From contig OX387608.1 of assembly GCA_947568835.1 (NCBI GenBank), forward strand, positions 12,376,001 through 12,440,000: a stretch of DNA of 64,000 nt, written 5' to 3'. Of the stretch, positions 63,699-64,000 are shown piece by piece. The translations under genes were made by a program, and so were the position numbers. A model generated the notes under the pieces. It saw only the letters and a program-made list of their open reading frames with translations. It did no database searches and was not told the origin of the DNA. Origin of the DNA: Protonemura montana. Taxonomy: Eukaryota; Arthropoda; Insecta; Plecoptera; Nemouridae. Each line of letters opens with the position of its first letter. Positions within the stretch are counted from its first letter, which is position 1.

Positions 63699-63883
63699 TT
63701 AAATCGTCTCAAAAAGCCAGTGTCCAAGTCGCTTAATGGTTTAGAGCAACACCCGCGATAGGTAGAGATCGGGATTCGTGTCCCCGTTTGGGCATCAATT
63801 TTTAGAGACGGTTATAGTGTTGTTAATAATAAATACCCTGCGCATTGCAAGCGCTTGCAATTTAAACAAGATTTCATCCTAAC
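63699..63883 (+). mobile_element. Foldback family G, copy with tRNA-like core, left arm truncated
   Basis: The left arm is reduced to CGTCTCAAAAA; then a tRNA-like core at 63717-63794 (GTCGCTTAATGGTTTAGAGC; GGGATTCGTGTCCCCG); then the complete right arm GGGCATCAATTTTTAGAGAC, TTGCAAGCGCTTGCAATTTA, ending GATTTCATCCTAAC. That end matches the end of the copy at 39219 read on minus. Confidence 0.75.
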
Positions 63884-63889
63884 ATAGAG

Positions 63890-63960
63890 TGTACGTTGGT
63901 ATTTAGACTCATGTCAACTTTATCTAACCGTATCACTAGTTTTTACAAATAAAACTTAGT
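63890..63960 (+). repeat. Family D-related left-end fragment
   Basis: TTTAGACTCATGTCAACTTT and ATCTAACCGTATCACTAG resemble the family D left end. It abuts the family G element ending near 63883. Confidence 0.5.
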
Positions 63961-64000
63961 GTTATTGCACAATCTTGATTTTATTGAATTCCTTGTTACA

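Overview
The window is a piece of an animal nuclear genome, almost certainly an arthropod and most likely an insect. The signs are AT-rich DNA, GT-AG introns of up to 22 kb, interstitial blocks of the pentamer TTAGG/CCTAA (the ancestral arthropod telomere repeat), and a gene whose closest remembered relative is Drosophila pipe. I cannot name the species.

Two host genes are visible, diverging from each other. (1) On the minus strand, 48296 to 4131, lies a complete pipe-like heparan/uronyl 2-O-sulfotransferase of eight coding exons. Every exon phase agrees, giving a 373-residue type II Golgi protein. The first coding exon is only 44 bp and sits 22.5 kb upstream of the second. The second intron is 15.8 kb. 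(2) On the plus strand, 57566 to 60795, four consecutive exons encode the middle of a TTLL9-like tubulin polyglutamylase. Its first exon was not found and its C-terminal half lies beyond the right edge. One of its introns uses a GC donor and is filled almost entirely by mobile DNA.

Everything else is intronic or intergenic and rich in non-autonomous repeats. The main one is a SINE3-type family (5S rRNA-derived head, long body, tail ending in AATC repeats), seen ten times including fragments. Others are: two hAT-type non-autonomous transposons with perfect 8-bp target duplications (7353-7994 and 46781-47873); a foldback family with 11-13 bp target duplications, two of whose copies are nested in other repeats; a foldback family that occurs with or without a tRNA-like core; a mariner-like MITE family; three more dispersed families (here A, B and C); a tRNA-related repeat; and four LINE ORF2 3' relics. 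Simple repeats include a 44-bp minisatellite, a 165-bp TTA tract grown on a LINE tail, a degenerate GATTCC array and a 28-nt C run.

Layout: 1-4130 is repeats and the likely pipe 3' UTR; 4131-9800 holds pipe exons 3-8; 9801-25611 is intron 2; 25612-25754 is exon 2; 25755-48252 is intron 1; 48253-48560 is pipe exon 1 and its leader; 48560-57565 is the intergenic or 5' region of TTLL9; 57566-60795 holds TTLL9 exons; 60796-64000 is a TTLL9 intron dense with LINE relics, telomere-like repeats and foldback elements. The two genes have no evident functional link. All exon boundaries were read by eye and have no transcript support here.
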